Shown: in pieces, positions 26,303 through 34,830 of the stretch
How positions within the stretch are numbered: the stretch's first letter is position 1
Layout: every line of letters begins with the position of its first letter
Assembly (NCBI RefSeq): GCF_025151045.1
Contig: NZ_CP102285.1
Coordinates: 682,001-746,000, forward strand
Origin: Parabacteroides johnsonii DSM 18315
GTDB lineage: Bacteria > Bacteroidota > Bacteroidia > Bacteroidales > Tannerellaceae
Direction of reading: 5' to 3'
Length of the DNA: 64,000 nt
The notes under the pieces: generated by a model
Told to the model about the DNA's origin: nothing
Databases searched by the model: none
The model's input: only the letters and a program-made list of their open reading frames with translations
Translations under genes and position numbers: made by a program

Positions 26303-27307
26303 TCATTGTAATTTGTCATTCAAACTGATAAACGTATTGAATGTCTGCAATGCTTTACCACTTTCCAATGCTTCTCGGGCTTCGTCCAGACATTCAGCGA
26401 TTCTCTTTTCCGGGCAGATGACTTGGATGGCGAAAGCAGAGTTGGCGATTACGCAATTCTTTTGTGCAGGAGTCGCTCGGTTATTCAGGACATCGTCAAA
26501 GATGCGGGCTGCTTCGGCGACTGTCTCACCGCCATCCAGTTCCGCTTCCGTTGTGCGGGAGAAACCTAACATTTCCGGTGTGTAGAGCTTCTCTTTTTCC
26601 GGCATTGCTACCTTAAATTCTGCAGTCAGCGAGATTTCGTCATACCCGTCGAGGCTATGTACAACGGCAAAACGCGTTCCGCTCTCCTGATAGGTATAGC
26701 TGTAAAGCCTGAGCAATGGCAGGTTGTACACACCTAACAACTGGTAGGCTGGCATTACCGGATTGACCAGCGGGCCGAGCATGTTGAAGAAGCTGCGCAC
26801 TCCTAAACTCTTCCGTATCGGAGCCACAGCCTTCAGTGCCGGATTGAATAGCGGCGCATGCAGGTAGGCAATGTGGCAGGCTTCCATCGAGCGGCGCAAC
26901 CGGTCGATATCGGTCGTAAATTTCACGCCATGCTGCTCCATTACGTTGCTGGCGCCGCTGACCGAGGTCGCCCCATAGTTTCCATGTTTCACAACGTTAT
27001 ATCCGGCACCGGCTACGACAAAGCAGGAGGCTGTGCTGATATTAAACGTATTCTTTCCATCGCCTCCCGTCCCCACAATATCGATCGGCTTAAACTCCGA
27101 CAAATCTACCGGGACACGCATTTCGAGTAGCGCTTCGCGGAAACCTGTCAACTCTTCTACGGAGATATTGCGCATCAGATATACCGTTATCAGGCTGGCA
27201 ATCTGTGAATCGTTATACTTGCCTGCCGCAATATTCTGAAGAATCGTTCGTGCCTCGTCACGTCCTAAATACTGATGTTCGAATAACCTGTATAATACAT
27301 CTTTCAT
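26303..27307 (-). CDS. trpD: Anthranilate phosphoribosyltransferase
   Basis: A 334-residue protein transferring phosphoribose to anthranilate. It shows the PRPP loop DIVGTGGDGKNTFNIST, the NYGATSVSGASNVMEQHG anthranilate segment, FNMLGPLVNP and the acidic DGYDEIS region that holds the metal. The length is usual for the family. It starts 5 bases after the trpG stop. No glutamine amidotransferase is fused to it, unlike the enteric TrpGD. Confidence 0.96.
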   Translation of the reverse strand: MKDVLYRLFEHQYLGRDEARTILQNIAAGKYNDSQIASLITVYLMRNISVEELTGFREALLEMRVPVDLSEFKPIDIVGTGGDGKNTFNISTASCFVVAGAGYNVVKHGNYGATSVSGASNVMEQHGVKFTTDIDRLRRSMEACHIAYLHAPLFNPALKAVAPIRKSLGVRSFFNMLGPLVNPVMPAYQLLGVYNLPLLRLYSYTYQESGTRFAVVHSLDGYDEISLTAEFKVAMPEKEKLYTPEMLGFSRTTEAELDGGETVAEAARIFDDVLNNRATPAQKNCVIANSAFAIQVICPEKRIAECLDEAREALESGKALQTFNTFISLNDKLQ

Positions 27308-27312
27308 CTTCC

Positions 27313-27921
27313 CTAATTTATTAATTCTTGATTGTTAATTATCAATTGCCCATTGCCATCGGCAATCCAGTTCCATATGATTGTCTTTCCTTTAGGCGTC
27401 AGTACGGATTCCGGATGGAACTGGATGCCGCGAACATCATATTCACGATGCCGGAGCGCCATAATCTGCCCTTCCTCCACATCTTCCGCCGTGATCTCCA
27501 GACAGTCGGGGAAATTCTCTTTTGAGACCACCCACGAATGGTAGCGACCGGCACGGAAACCCGGTTCCAGACCGGTGAACAATGGGTCTGGAGCTTTCAC
27601 CCGTATATCCGAACAGACTCCGTGATGCACATCCGTCAGGTTGGTAAGTGTTGCACCGAACGCTTCCCCGATGGCTTGCTCTCCGAGGCAAACACCCAAA
27701 ATACTCTTGGTCGGAGCATAGCGGCGGATTAATGGCAGCAAGATACCTGCCTCCTCTGGGATACCCGGACCTGGTGACAAAAGAATCTTGTCAAAACGTT
27801 CTACTTCGTCTAATGATATCTTGTCATTGCGATGTACTTCTACATCCACATCTAATTCCTTTAATATGTGCAACAGGTTGTAGGTAAAGGAATCATAATT
27901 ATCGAATAGTAATACTTTCAT
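27313..27921 (-). CDS. trpG: Anthranilate synthase component II (glutamine amidotransferase)
   Basis: A class I amidotransferase of about 202 residues supplying ammonia to TrpE. The catalytic triad is Cys in ILGVCLGEQAIG and His-Glu in GIQFHPESVLT; LLSPGPGIPEEAG forms the oxyanion side. The start at 27921 (MKVLLFDNYDSF) is the family norm; an upstream ATG at 27948 lies in spacer sequence. The last residues (NGQLIINNQELIN) go beyond the usual end and are encoded by repeat words at 27331-27357, so an intergenic repeat seems to have supplied a new C-terminus. Confidence 0.95.
   Translation of the reverse strand: MKVLLFDNYDSFTYNLLHILKELDVDVEVHRNDKISLDEVERFDKILLSPGPGIPEEAGILLPLIRRYAPTKSILGVCLGEQAIGEAFGATLTNLTDVHHGVCSDIRVKAPDPLFTGLEPGFRAGRYHSWVVSKENFPDCLEITAEDVEEGQIMALRHREYDVRGIQFHPESVLTPKGKTIIWNWIADGNGQLIINNQELIN
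27331..27357. repeat. AT-rich repeat word at trpG/trpD junction
   Basis: The plus strand reads ATTGTTAATTATCAATTGCC and onward, a variant of the words in the trpF insertion and the two upstream trp junctions. It lies within the last codons of trpG. Confidence 0.6.
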
Positions 27922-27940
27922 AAAAACTCTGTTTATTTTT

Positions 27941-27965
27941 ATTATCAATTATCCATTGTCAATTG
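27941..27965. repeat. AT-rich repeat word at trpE/trpG junction
   Basis: The plus strand reads ATTATCAATTATCCATTGTC then AATTG. The trpE stop codon (27959-27961) lies in it, so the last TrpE residues (about LIN) are set by the repeat. Confidence 0.6.
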
Positions 27966-29362
27966 ATTAATGTTGTTGCCAGGTCGATCGCTTTTTTCAG
28001 AGCACCTAACTTATTATTCACTTCCTGCAATTCCCGCTCATCATTGCTTTTGGCGACTATGCCGGCTCCTGCCTGATAGTACAGAACATTTCCACGACTG
28101 ACGAATGTACGGATCGTGATCGCCTGGTTCAAGTCTCCATCAAAGCCGATAAACCCGATGCAACCACCATAAGCGCCTCGGTTATGTTTTTCTATATCTG
28201 TAATCAATTGCATGGCGCGTACCTTCGGTGCTCCGCTCAATGTTCCGGCAGGAAATGTATCTATATAAGTTTTGACCGGATTACTATCGGTGTTGATCTC
28301 ACCGCTGACACGCGATACCAGATGAATGACGTGACTGTAGTATTGCACTTCCTTATAGAAATCGACCTGTACGTCATGTGCATTGCGCGAGAGGTCATTA
28401 CGGGCAAGGTCGACTAACATTACATGCTCGGCATTCTCTTTCGGATCGGCAAGCAGAGCCTCGGTGCGCTGTCTGTCTAATGCTACATTTCCCGTACGGA
28501 AAGCTGTGCCTGCAATCGGGTCGATGCTTGCATGTCTGTCGGCTACCTTACAGTGTGTTTCAGGTGAGGAACCGAAGATACGGAACCCTCCGAAGTCGAA
28601 ATAAAACAGATAGGGGGAAGGATTGATACTCCGGAGGGCCCGGTAAACCTTGAAATCGTCTCCTTTGAACGGTTGCTCGAACCGGCGGCTCAATACGATC
28701 TGGAATACGTCTCCACGGAGGCAGTGGCGGATACCTTCCCGCACCATTGCTTTATATTCTTCCCCGCTGATAGGAGATGTCTCAGGACCGATGGTCTGGA
28801 AGTTATAAGAAGCATAGTTCCGGTTTTCGATCAATGTCTCTATCTCCTGCAAATTGGAGCTTTCGCCGGGTTGCAGCAATTCTACCAGTGTCAACTCATT
28901 TTTGAAGTGATTGAACACAAGTACATACTTATATAATATGTAAAGCATATCGGGTGCATCGTTTTCTTCATGGTGAGCTTCCATCACCGGGATGTCCTCA
29001 AAGTAACGTACAGCGTCAAAAGCCGTATATCCGAACAGCCCGCAGACTTTCTTGTCAAGGCCTTCAATCAAGAAACGCTTCAAAAATGCATTTATGGCAT
29101 CCGCCACATTGAATGTTTCCGTCAATGCCGTAACCTCGCTTTCTCCATCAGGAAAAATAGCGGTGCATTCCCCATTATTGATTCCGATACTTGCCAGCGG
29201 ACAAAGTGCTATATAGGAAAGGCTGTTTTCATTTCCATGGAAATCGGAACTTTCCAATAAAGCCGATTCCGGATAAATATCTCGCACCTTCAAGTAGATG
29301 CTGACGGGTGTGTGAAGGTCACCGAGAACCTTCCTGCTTATTGTTTTAAATGTATAATCCAT
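27959..29362 (-). CDS. trpE: Anthranilate synthase component I
   Basis: A 467-residue chorismate-utilising enzyme that makes anthranilate with TrpG. The N-terminal LLESSD is the motif linked to feedback inhibition by tryptophan. The catalytic domain includes [61 protein letters not shown] and [13 protein letters not shown], all standard. Its start overlaps the end of trpB by 17 bases, which suggests coupled translation. Control probably acts both by enzyme feedback and by the leader at the head of the operon. Confidence 0.97.
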   Translation of the reverse strand: MDYTFKTISRKVLGDLHTPVSIYLKVRDIYPESALLESSDFHGNENSLSYIALCPLASIGINNGECTAIFPDGESEVTALTETFNVADAINAFLKRFLIEGLDKKVCGLFGYTAFDAVRYFEDIPVMEAHHEENDAPDMLYILYKYVLVFNHFKNELTLVELLQPGESSNLQEIETLIENRNYASYNFQTIGPETSPISGEEYKAMVREGIRHCLRGDVFQIVLSRRFEQPFKGDDFKVYRALRSINPSPYLFYFDFGGFRIFGSSPETHCKVADRHASIDPIAGTAFRTGNVALDRQRTEALLADPKENAEHVMLVDLARNDLSRNAHDVQVDFYKEVQYYSHVIHLVSRVSGEINTDSNPVKTYIDTFPAGTLSGAPKVRAMQLITDIEKHNRGAYGGCIGFIGFDGDLNQAITIRTFVSRGNVLYYQAGAGIVAKSNDERELQEVNNKLGALKKAIDLATTLIN

Positions 29363-30563
29363 CTTTTTTTGAATTGTCCATTGTCAATTTGTAATTAATA
29401 TATGTTTCCAAATCCTTATCTCCCCGGCCTGATACCGTCAGGACAACGACATCTTCTGGTTTGAATTTTATCTTGGGTAATGCTCCTAATGCGTGTGCAC
29501 TTTCAAGTGCCGGAATAATTCCCTCGATGCGCGTCAGGCAAAAAGCCGCATCTAACGCTTCGTCATCATTGACGGCAAGAATCGTAGCCCGGTGAGTTTC
29601 CGACAGGTTGGCGTGGATCGGTCCGATACCCGGATAGTCCAGTCCGGCAGAGATGGAATAAGGCTCTTCGATTTGCCCGTCCTCGTTTTGCATCACTAAC
29701 GTGCGCGCTCCATGTATGATACCTTTCTTGCCTAATTGGATGGTTGCTGCGCTTTGTCCGGTCGTAATCCCCAAACCGCCCGCTTCGGCAAGAACGATTT
29801 TTACCCGTTCATCATCAATAAAATGATAGATCGTTCCGGCAGCGTTGCTTCCGCCACCTACACAGGCGATCAGATAATCCGGATAGTCACGTCCTTCCTG
29901 CTCCGACAACTGCTTTTTAATCTCTTCGCTGATAACGGATTGCAAACGTGCCACCATATCCGGATAAGGATGGGGGCCGACTGTCGACCCGATGATATAA
30001 TATGTGTCGGAAGGATGGCAGCACCAGTCGCGGATCGCTTCATTGGTCGCATCTTTCAGTGTCATATTACCAGAAGTTACGGGGATGACCGTCGCGCCCA
30101 ACATCTCCATTTTCTGCACGTTTGCATGTTGGCGTTCCACATCCGTCTTACCCATATAAACGATACATTCCATATTCATCAACGCACAGACAGTAGCGGT
30201 TGCCACGCCGTGCTGTCCGGCTCCCGTCTCGGCTATGATACGGGTTTTTCCCATCCGGCGGGCCAACAAGATCTGTCCGATCGTGTTGTTGATCTTATGA
30301 GCGCCGGTATGGTTCAGATCTTCACGCTTCAGATATATCTTGCAGCCATACATCTCACTCAGCCTTTTAGCCTGATAGAGAGGAGAAGGGCGGCCGACAT
30401 AGTCCCGAAGTAACTGGTTGAATTCTTTCTTGAAACTGTCACTTTCCAATACTTCCAGATACTTCTTCTGCAAGTTTTCCACACATTGGTGAAGTATTTC
30501 GGGCACATATGCTCCTCCAAACTCACCATAATACCCATTTTCGTCAACTTGATACGTTTTCAT
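29346..30563 (-). CDS. trpB: Tryptophan synthase beta chain
   Basis: A 405-residue PLP enzyme joining indole and serine. The PLP lysine is in [13 protein letters not shown], with [16 protein letters not shown] and the phosphate loop [10 protein letters not shown]. It is a TrpB1-type protein. The operon thus begins with the enzyme for the last step, a usual Bacteroidales order. The final residues ([15 protein letters not shown]) extend beyond the normal end and are written by a repeat word (29372-29399) plus trpE start sequence. A leader of about 210 bases with an attenuator precedes it. Confidence 0.97.
   Translation of the reverse strand: MKTYQVDENGYYGEFGGAYVPEILHQCVENLQKKYLEVLESDSFKKEFNQLLRDYVGRPSPLYQAKRLSEMYGCKIYLKREDLNHTGAHKINNTIGQILLARRMGKTRIIAETGAGQHGVATATVCALMNMECIVYMGKTDVERQHANVQKMEMLGATVIPVTSGNMTLKDATNEAIRDWCCHPSDTYYIIGSTVGPHPYPDMVARLQSVISEEIKKQLSEQEGRDYPDYLIACVGGGSNAAGTIYHFIDDERVKIVLAEAGGLGITTGQSAATIQLGKKGIIHGARTLVMQNEDGQIEEPYSISAGLDYPGIGPIHANLSETHRATILAVNDDEALDAAFCLTRIEGIIPALESAHALGALPKIKFKPEDVVVLTVSGRGDKDLETYINYKLTMDNSKKDGLYI
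29372..29399. repeat. AT-rich repeat word at trpB/trpE junction
   Basis: The plus strand reads AATTGTCCATTGTCAATTTG then TAATTAAT, sharing the AATTGTCCATTGTCAAT core with the trpF insertion. It lies within the end of the trpB frame. Confidence 0.6.
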
Positions 30564-30622
30564 CGTTCTATCTGTTATTATTTATTTTTTGTCTTTTCGA
30601 ATCTTGGTAATTGCCCTAAACG

Positions 30623-30655
30623 AAAAAAGGCCTGCCGCAAGTGCGACAGACCTTT
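30623..30655 (-). terminator. trp operon attenuator (intrinsic terminator)
   Basis: On the minus strand a 13-base-pair stem AAAGGTCTGTCGC/GCGGCAGGCCTTT (30643-30655 with 30626-30638) with an ACTT loop is followed by a run of T (30623-30628). It stands between the Trp-rich leader peptide and trpB, about 40 bases after the leader stop codon. A terminator between a promoter and its first structural gene makes sense only if it is conditional. Confidence 0.9.
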
Positions 30656-30693
30656 TATTATATCACGATAGTATATACATGAGGGCTGGTTCC

Positions 30694-30756
30694 TTACGAC
30701 CTTATGAGTTGTAAAGAGCGCCACCACCAATATGTATTTACTATAATTGTTCTCAT
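30694..30756 (-). CDS. trpL: trp leader peptide with three consecutive Trp codons
   Basis: A 20-codon frame starts at ATG 30754-30756, about 17 bases after the predicted transcription start, and ends with TAA at 30694-30696. The middle reads NTYWWWRS: three TGG codons in a row at 30721-30729. It stands between a strong promoter and a strong terminator ahead of trpB, the arrangement of ribosome-mediated attenuation in enteric trp operons. When charged tRNA-Trp is scarce a ribosome would stall at TGG and let transcription pass. I did not resolve the antiterminator pairing by eye. The leader has AAGGTC at 30698-30703, copying the 5' arm of the terminator stem, which might compete for its 3' arm. 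Confidence 0.85.
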   Translation of the reverse strand: MRTIIVNTYWWWRSLQLIRS

Positions 30757-30779
30757 GACTTTTGTTATTATTACGGCAG

Positions 30780-30810
30780 CAAATATATGCATTCTCTGAC
30801 AAACTGCAAA
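30780..30810 (-). promoter_or_regulatory. Promoter of the trp operon
   Basis: A perfect phylum consensus on the minus strand: TTTG (30807-30810), 19 bases, then TATATTTG (30780-30787). Transcription should start near 30773, giving a leader of about 210 bases before trpB. Confidence 0.85.
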
Positions 30811-30926
30811 TAATTCGGCTGTTTTTTTGTTATATAATCATAGAACTTTTGTATGGCAGTCTCAGCTGTCCCTCTCCCTGCTATTTCAAATCTCTTGTTT
30901 GAGGGGATAGGCTTCTTATGATTTAT

Positions 30927-31055
30927 CAAAATGTCACTACTACCCCGTCAAAATAGGATTAGTAGGGCATGTTTTGGAAATTACACTGGCGGGTAATATT
31001 TTTTAACGTTTCTATCTGTCTTGTTTTATCCCTATGAAGATAACAAAATGATACT
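30927..31055. repeat. Dispersed 128-base element, copy 2
   Basis: Same three blocks as 3291-3418 at 30927-30945, 30989-31007 and 31044-31055, same orientation and nearly the same spacing. A further shared word AATCTCTTGTTT lies just before this copy (30889-30900) and just after copy 1 (3425-3436). The 438 bases from 30803 to 31240 hold no convincing gene; this element is their main content. It lies about 185 bases upstream of the fecR-like gene. Confidence 0.75.
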
Positions 31056-31240
31056 GGAGGAGAGGTCGCGTTTTCGTATGGTTATGTAAAAAAAGAAGGT
31101 GATACTTGATCGGGTATTAGGGGAAGCTCTGTTGGCTGACAAATAGAGGAAGTAAGATAATTAACATTATTTTAATAGAAGTGAGTAGTGAGTTTTTTAC
31201 CTAATCCTGTCTTTATCTCTAAAATGTAGAAGAGAAAAGC

Positions 31241-32122
31241 ATGGAACCTTCACACGATCATATAGAAAAGACACTGGACAAGCTTGTCGCCTCCACACGT
31301 TCACCTCGTGGGCGCTATTCCGCTTCCGAAAGTTGGAAATTGTTGGAGAGGCGGCTCGTTCCTCCCCGGACAAAGAGGCTGAGACTGTTCCGTCTGGCGG
31401 GAGCCGTTGCCGCATCCGTCCTGCTTTGCTTTGCAAGTTGGTTCATCTATGATTATTGGAAGCCGGTAGCGATGCAAACTGTTTCAGCCGGTGCAGCCAT
31501 ATCGGTAATTACTTTGCCGGACCAGACGAAGGTGACGCTGAACCGCTATTCCTCTTTGACTTACCCGGATCGTTTCAAAGAGGATAGGAGGGAAGTACAA
31601 TTACAGGGAGAAGCTTATTTCGAAGTGGAGAAAGATGCCCGGCATCCCTTTGTTGTGAAAGCGGACCCGATCGAGGTCGAAGTGCTCGGAACACATTTTA
31701 ATGTTGAAGCCTATCCCGGAGATGCAGAGGTGAAGACAACTTTGTTGGAAGGTTCTGTCGCTGTCAATGCGCCGGCTGTTTCCAGCCGGATTACGCTTTC
31801 TCCCGGAGAAAGCGCGATTTATAATCGAGCAGATAAAACACTACAGGAAGAAAAAACAAAAGAAAATAATACGGCTACCGGTTGGCGCGACGGCCATTTT
31901 CATTTTGATTATCTGCCGTTGCAGGAGATTGCACGAGAGTTGTCGAATGCATTTCATGTGAAAATCAAAATTACGGATGAAGATATAAAGGATTTTCGTA
32001 TCAGGGCGCATTTTACCGAAGGCGAGAGTTTGGATCAGATGCTCGATCTGCTCCAGCCAGCTGGTAATTTCAGTTATTCAAAGACAAATGATACGATCTT
32101 GATCCATTCTAAACTTAACTAA
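31241..32122 (+). CDS. FecR-family anti-sigma factor without adjacent sigma gene
   Basis: A 293-residue protein with a short cytoplasmic N-terminus, one membrane helix near residues 46-66 (RLAGAVAASVLLCFASWFIY) and a periplasmic FecR domain (SVITLPDQTKVTLNRYSSLTYP, EVQLQGEAYFEV, HPFVVKADPIEVEVLGTHFNV, TTLLEGSVAV). A C-terminal DUF4974-like domain ends LDQMLDLLQP. FecR proteins relay a signal from a TonB-dependent transducer to an ECF sigma factor. Here the transducer follows after 3 bases, but no ECF sigma gene precedes it, so the partner must be encoded elsewhere. The N-terminus is shorter than usual. Confidence 0.92.
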   Translation: MEPSHDHIEKTLDKLVASTRSPRGRYSASESWKLLERRLVPPRTKRLRLFRLAGAVAASVLLCFASWFIYDYWKPVAMQTVSAGAAISVITLPDQTKVTLNRYSSLTYPDRFKEDRREVQLQGEAYFEVEKDARHPFVVKADPIEVEVLGTHFNVEAYPGDAEVKTTLLEGSVAVNAPAVSSRITLSPGESAIYNRADKTLQEEKTKENNTATGWRDGHFHFDYLPLQEIARELSNAFHVKIKITDEDIKDFRIRAHFTEGESLDQMLDLLQPAGNFSYSKTNDTILIHSKLN

Positions 32123-32125
32123 GTC

Positions 32126-34816
32126 ATGAATTATTACCTATATTGTCTCCGCCGGTTCGCCCGGCTTATTCTTCTATTATGGATAGTTTTCAGAATTGCG
32201 CCGCTCGCTGCACAAGACCGGGCGGCGCGTCTGGACTTCCAGGTCCGGAAGGCCACACTGGACACTTTTGTCCGCCGGTTAGAGGACTCCACCGGCTTCT
32301 CGTTTATCTATGGTGAAAAGGTACAGCTCCGGCAGCCGGTTACCCTTGATGTCCGTCAGAAGACCATCGAGGAAATCCTGCAATATGCATTTGGTCAGGA
32401 AGCGATAACGTTTAAAATCTCCGGCACACACATCTTGTTAGGAGAGCGTCCTGTTTCCCGTAAATATACGGTCAGCGGATATATTACCGATTCCATATCG
32501 TCAGAAACGCTGATTGGTGCAAATATTTTGGAATCCAGCTGTCATGCCGGGACTTCGACGAATCCTTTCGGGTTTTACAGCCTGACCTTGCCGGAAGGAG
32601 AGATCGGACTTTTCTTTTCGTATTTAGGATATGAAACCAAACATTTCCGTTTCCTGTTAAGTCGGGATACTGTGATGAACATCTGTTTGCAGACCAATAA
32701 CCAGTTGGCGGAAATCGTCGTCCTTTCCGATAAGAAAGAAACAGGCATCCGGGCAACCGGTATGGGTACATTAGATATCCCGATGACGCAGATCAAGAAT
32801 ACTCCAGCCATCTTAGGAGAGGCCGATATCCTCAAAACGATCCAGTTGATGCCAGGTGTACAGGCTGGAACGGAGGGGTTCAGCGGGTTGTATGTACGGG
32901 GTGGCGGACCGGATCAGAACTTGATTCTTCTGGATGGTATCCCCATCTATAATGCTGACCATATGTTAGGCGTGTTCTCCATCTTCACTCCGGAAGCCAT
33001 GAAAAAGGTCACGCTTTTCAAAGGTTCGTTTCCCGCCCGCTACGGCGGCCGTTTGTCTTCTATCGTAGATATCCGGACAAACGACGGTGATATGCAGAAT
33101 TATCATGGTACGGTCAGCATCGGCCTGCTGACCAGCAAGCTGCACCTCGAAGGTCCGATCCTGAAAGATAAAACCTCCTTTTGCCTGACCGGCCGCCGCA
33201 CCTATCTCGACCTGGTGGCAAGGCCGTTTCTGCCGGAGGACAAGAAATTCAATTACTATTTTTATGATATCAATGCAAAGGTGAACCACAAGTTTTCCGA
33301 CCGCAGCCGCCTGTTCCTCAGTTTCTACAAAGGGAAAGACCATTATGACTACAAGCAGGACAAGGAATATGACGCCTATTCGAATGGGTCGCGTATGTAT
33401 TTCTACAACAGCCGGATCGATTTCAACTGGGGAAACACGATTGCCGCCGGACGGTGGAATTATGTCTTCAACAGTAAATTATTCAGCAATACGACCGTAG
33501 CCTACAACCATTACCAGATGAGTATGGCGGACGCTTACCGGAAAGATATCATCGAGACGGATAAAAACGGTGATCCGATAACCGATAGAAACGAATCGTA
33601 TGTCTATAATTCCGATTACCGTTCCGGTATACACGATTGGAGTTTTCATACGGACTTCGATTATATGCCCGTCCCTGACCATCATGTCAAGTTCGGAGTA
33701 TCTTATCTGTATCATACCTTCCGACCGGAGGTGACGACCTCGCGTGTGAAAGAAGCTGCAGACGGGCAGACAGCACAGGACACCGTCTACAACGATTCCT
33801 CGAACAGCTATTTGCACGGGCACGAGTTTTCGTTTTATGCCGAAGATAATGCCGATATCGGCGACCGTCTGAGCCTGAATGCCGGCATTCACCTCTCCTT
33901 GTTTTCCACACAAGGGAAAGGCTATCTGTCGGCACAGCCTCGTCTCTCTGCACGTTATCGTTTTCATGACGATTTTGCGGCAAAGGGCTCTTTTACCCAG
34001 ATGGAACAGTATGTACACTTGCTGTCATCCTCACCGATTTCGCTACCGACCGATTTATGGGTTCCGGTTACTAAGAACATCCGCCCGATGCGCTCCTACC
34101 AGTATGCTGTCGGCGGTTATTATACAGGTGTGAAAGGATGGGAATTCTCTCTGGAAAGCTATTATAAGGATATGCATAATGTATTGGAATACCAGGATGG
34201 TGCTACCTTTTTCGGATCATCCGGCGGATGGCAGGAGAAGGTGGAGATGGGGCGTGGCCGTTCTTTCGGTCTGGAGGTTTTAGCCCAGAAGACCATTGGG
34301 AAAACAACGGGATGGTTGGGATATACGATCGCCAAGAGCGACCGTCAGTTCAAGAACGGGACGGTCAACAACGGCGAACGTTTTCCTTATAAATACGATC
34401 GCCGCCACAACATCAACCTCTGTGTTAACCATACTTTCAGCAAGAAAACGGATATAGGGATCACTTGGATTTTCAATACGGGCGGAACGGCTACGGTTGC
34501 CGAACAGCGTACCGGGACGGCATCCGGTGACTTGATCGACTACATTTCCCATCGTAACAATTATCGCCTTCCTGTCAGCCATCGGTTGAATCTGAGCATC
34601 AATTTCCATAAGAAACTGCGTCGGGGAATGCAGACCTGGAATATTTCGGTCTATAACGCTTATAATGCTATGACTCCGAATTTGGTTTATAAAGAAGAAG
34701 AGTTTATCGGGTATCCGGTAACGGGAGGGGATATGGTCTGGGAACGTAAAACAAGGCTGATCAAACAAACGTTGTTGCCTTGTGTCCCTTCTGTGACTTA
34801 TACGTTTAAATTTTAA
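32126..34816 (+). CDS. TonB-dependent transducer with STN signalling domain
   Basis: An 896-residue outer-membrane receptor. A signal sequence ending near LAAQDR is followed by the STN domain (about residues 35-105: LDFQVRKATLDTFVRRLED to HILLGER) that contacts FecR. Then come a carboxypeptidase-regulatory-like beta-sandwich (YTVSGYITDSISSETLIGANI), the plug (MPGVQAGTEGFSGLYVRGGGPDQNLILLDG) and a 22-strand-type barrel ending VPSVTYTFKF. It imports an unknown ligand and signals its presence. There is no SusD partner; the DUF4249 lipoprotein that follows takes that place in many such loci. Confidence 0.95.
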   Translation: MNYYLYCLRRFARLILLLWIVFRIAPLAAQDRAARLDFQVRKATLDTFVRRLEDSTGFSFIYGEKVQLRQPVTLDVRQKTIEEILQYAFGQEAITFKISGTHILLGERPVSRKYTVSGYITDSISSETLIGANILESSCHAGTSTNPFGFYSLTLPEGEIGLFFSYLGYETKHFRFLLSRDTVMNICLQTNNQLAEIVVLSDKKETGIRATGMGTLDIPMTQIKNTPAILGEADILKTIQLMPGVQAGTEGFSGLYVRGGGPDQNLILLDGIPIYNADHMLGVFSIFTPEAMKKVTLFKGSFPARYGGRLSSIVDIRTNDGDMQNYHGTVSIGLLTSKLHLEGPILKDKTSFCLTGRRTYLDLVARPFLPEDKKFNYYFYDINAKVNHKFSDRSRLFLSFYKGKDHYDYKQDKEYDAYSNGSRMYFYNSRIDFNWGNTIAAGRWNYVFNSKLFSNTTVAYNHYQMSMADAYRKDIIETDKNGDPITDRNESYVYNSDYRSGIHDWSFHTDFDYMPVPDHHVKFGVSYLYHTFRPEVTTSRVKEAADGQTAQDTVYNDSSNSYLHGHEFSFYAEDNADIGDRLSLNAGIHLSLFSTQGKGYLSAQPRLSARYRFHDDFAAKGSFTQMEQYVHLLSSSPISLPTDLWVPVTKNIRPMRSYQYAVGGYYTGVKGWEFSLESYYKDMHNVLEYQDGATFFGSSGGWQEKVEMGRGRSFGLEVLAQKTIGKTTGWLGYTIAKSDRQFKNGTVNNGERFPYKYDRRHNINLCVNHTFSKKTDIGITWIFNTGGTATVAEQRTGTASGDLIDYISHRNNYRLPVSHRLNLSINFHKKLRRGMQTWNISVYNAYNAMTPNLVYKEEEFIGYPVTGGDMVWERKTRLIKQTLLPCVPSVTYTFKF

Positions 34817-34830
34817 AGGAGAAGAATGGA

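Noticed and set aside
30578-30802. 74-codon minus-strand frame over the trp leader
   Set aside because: It runs in a different frame through the terminator stem and lacks any family pattern; the 20-codon Trp-rich frame explains the region better.
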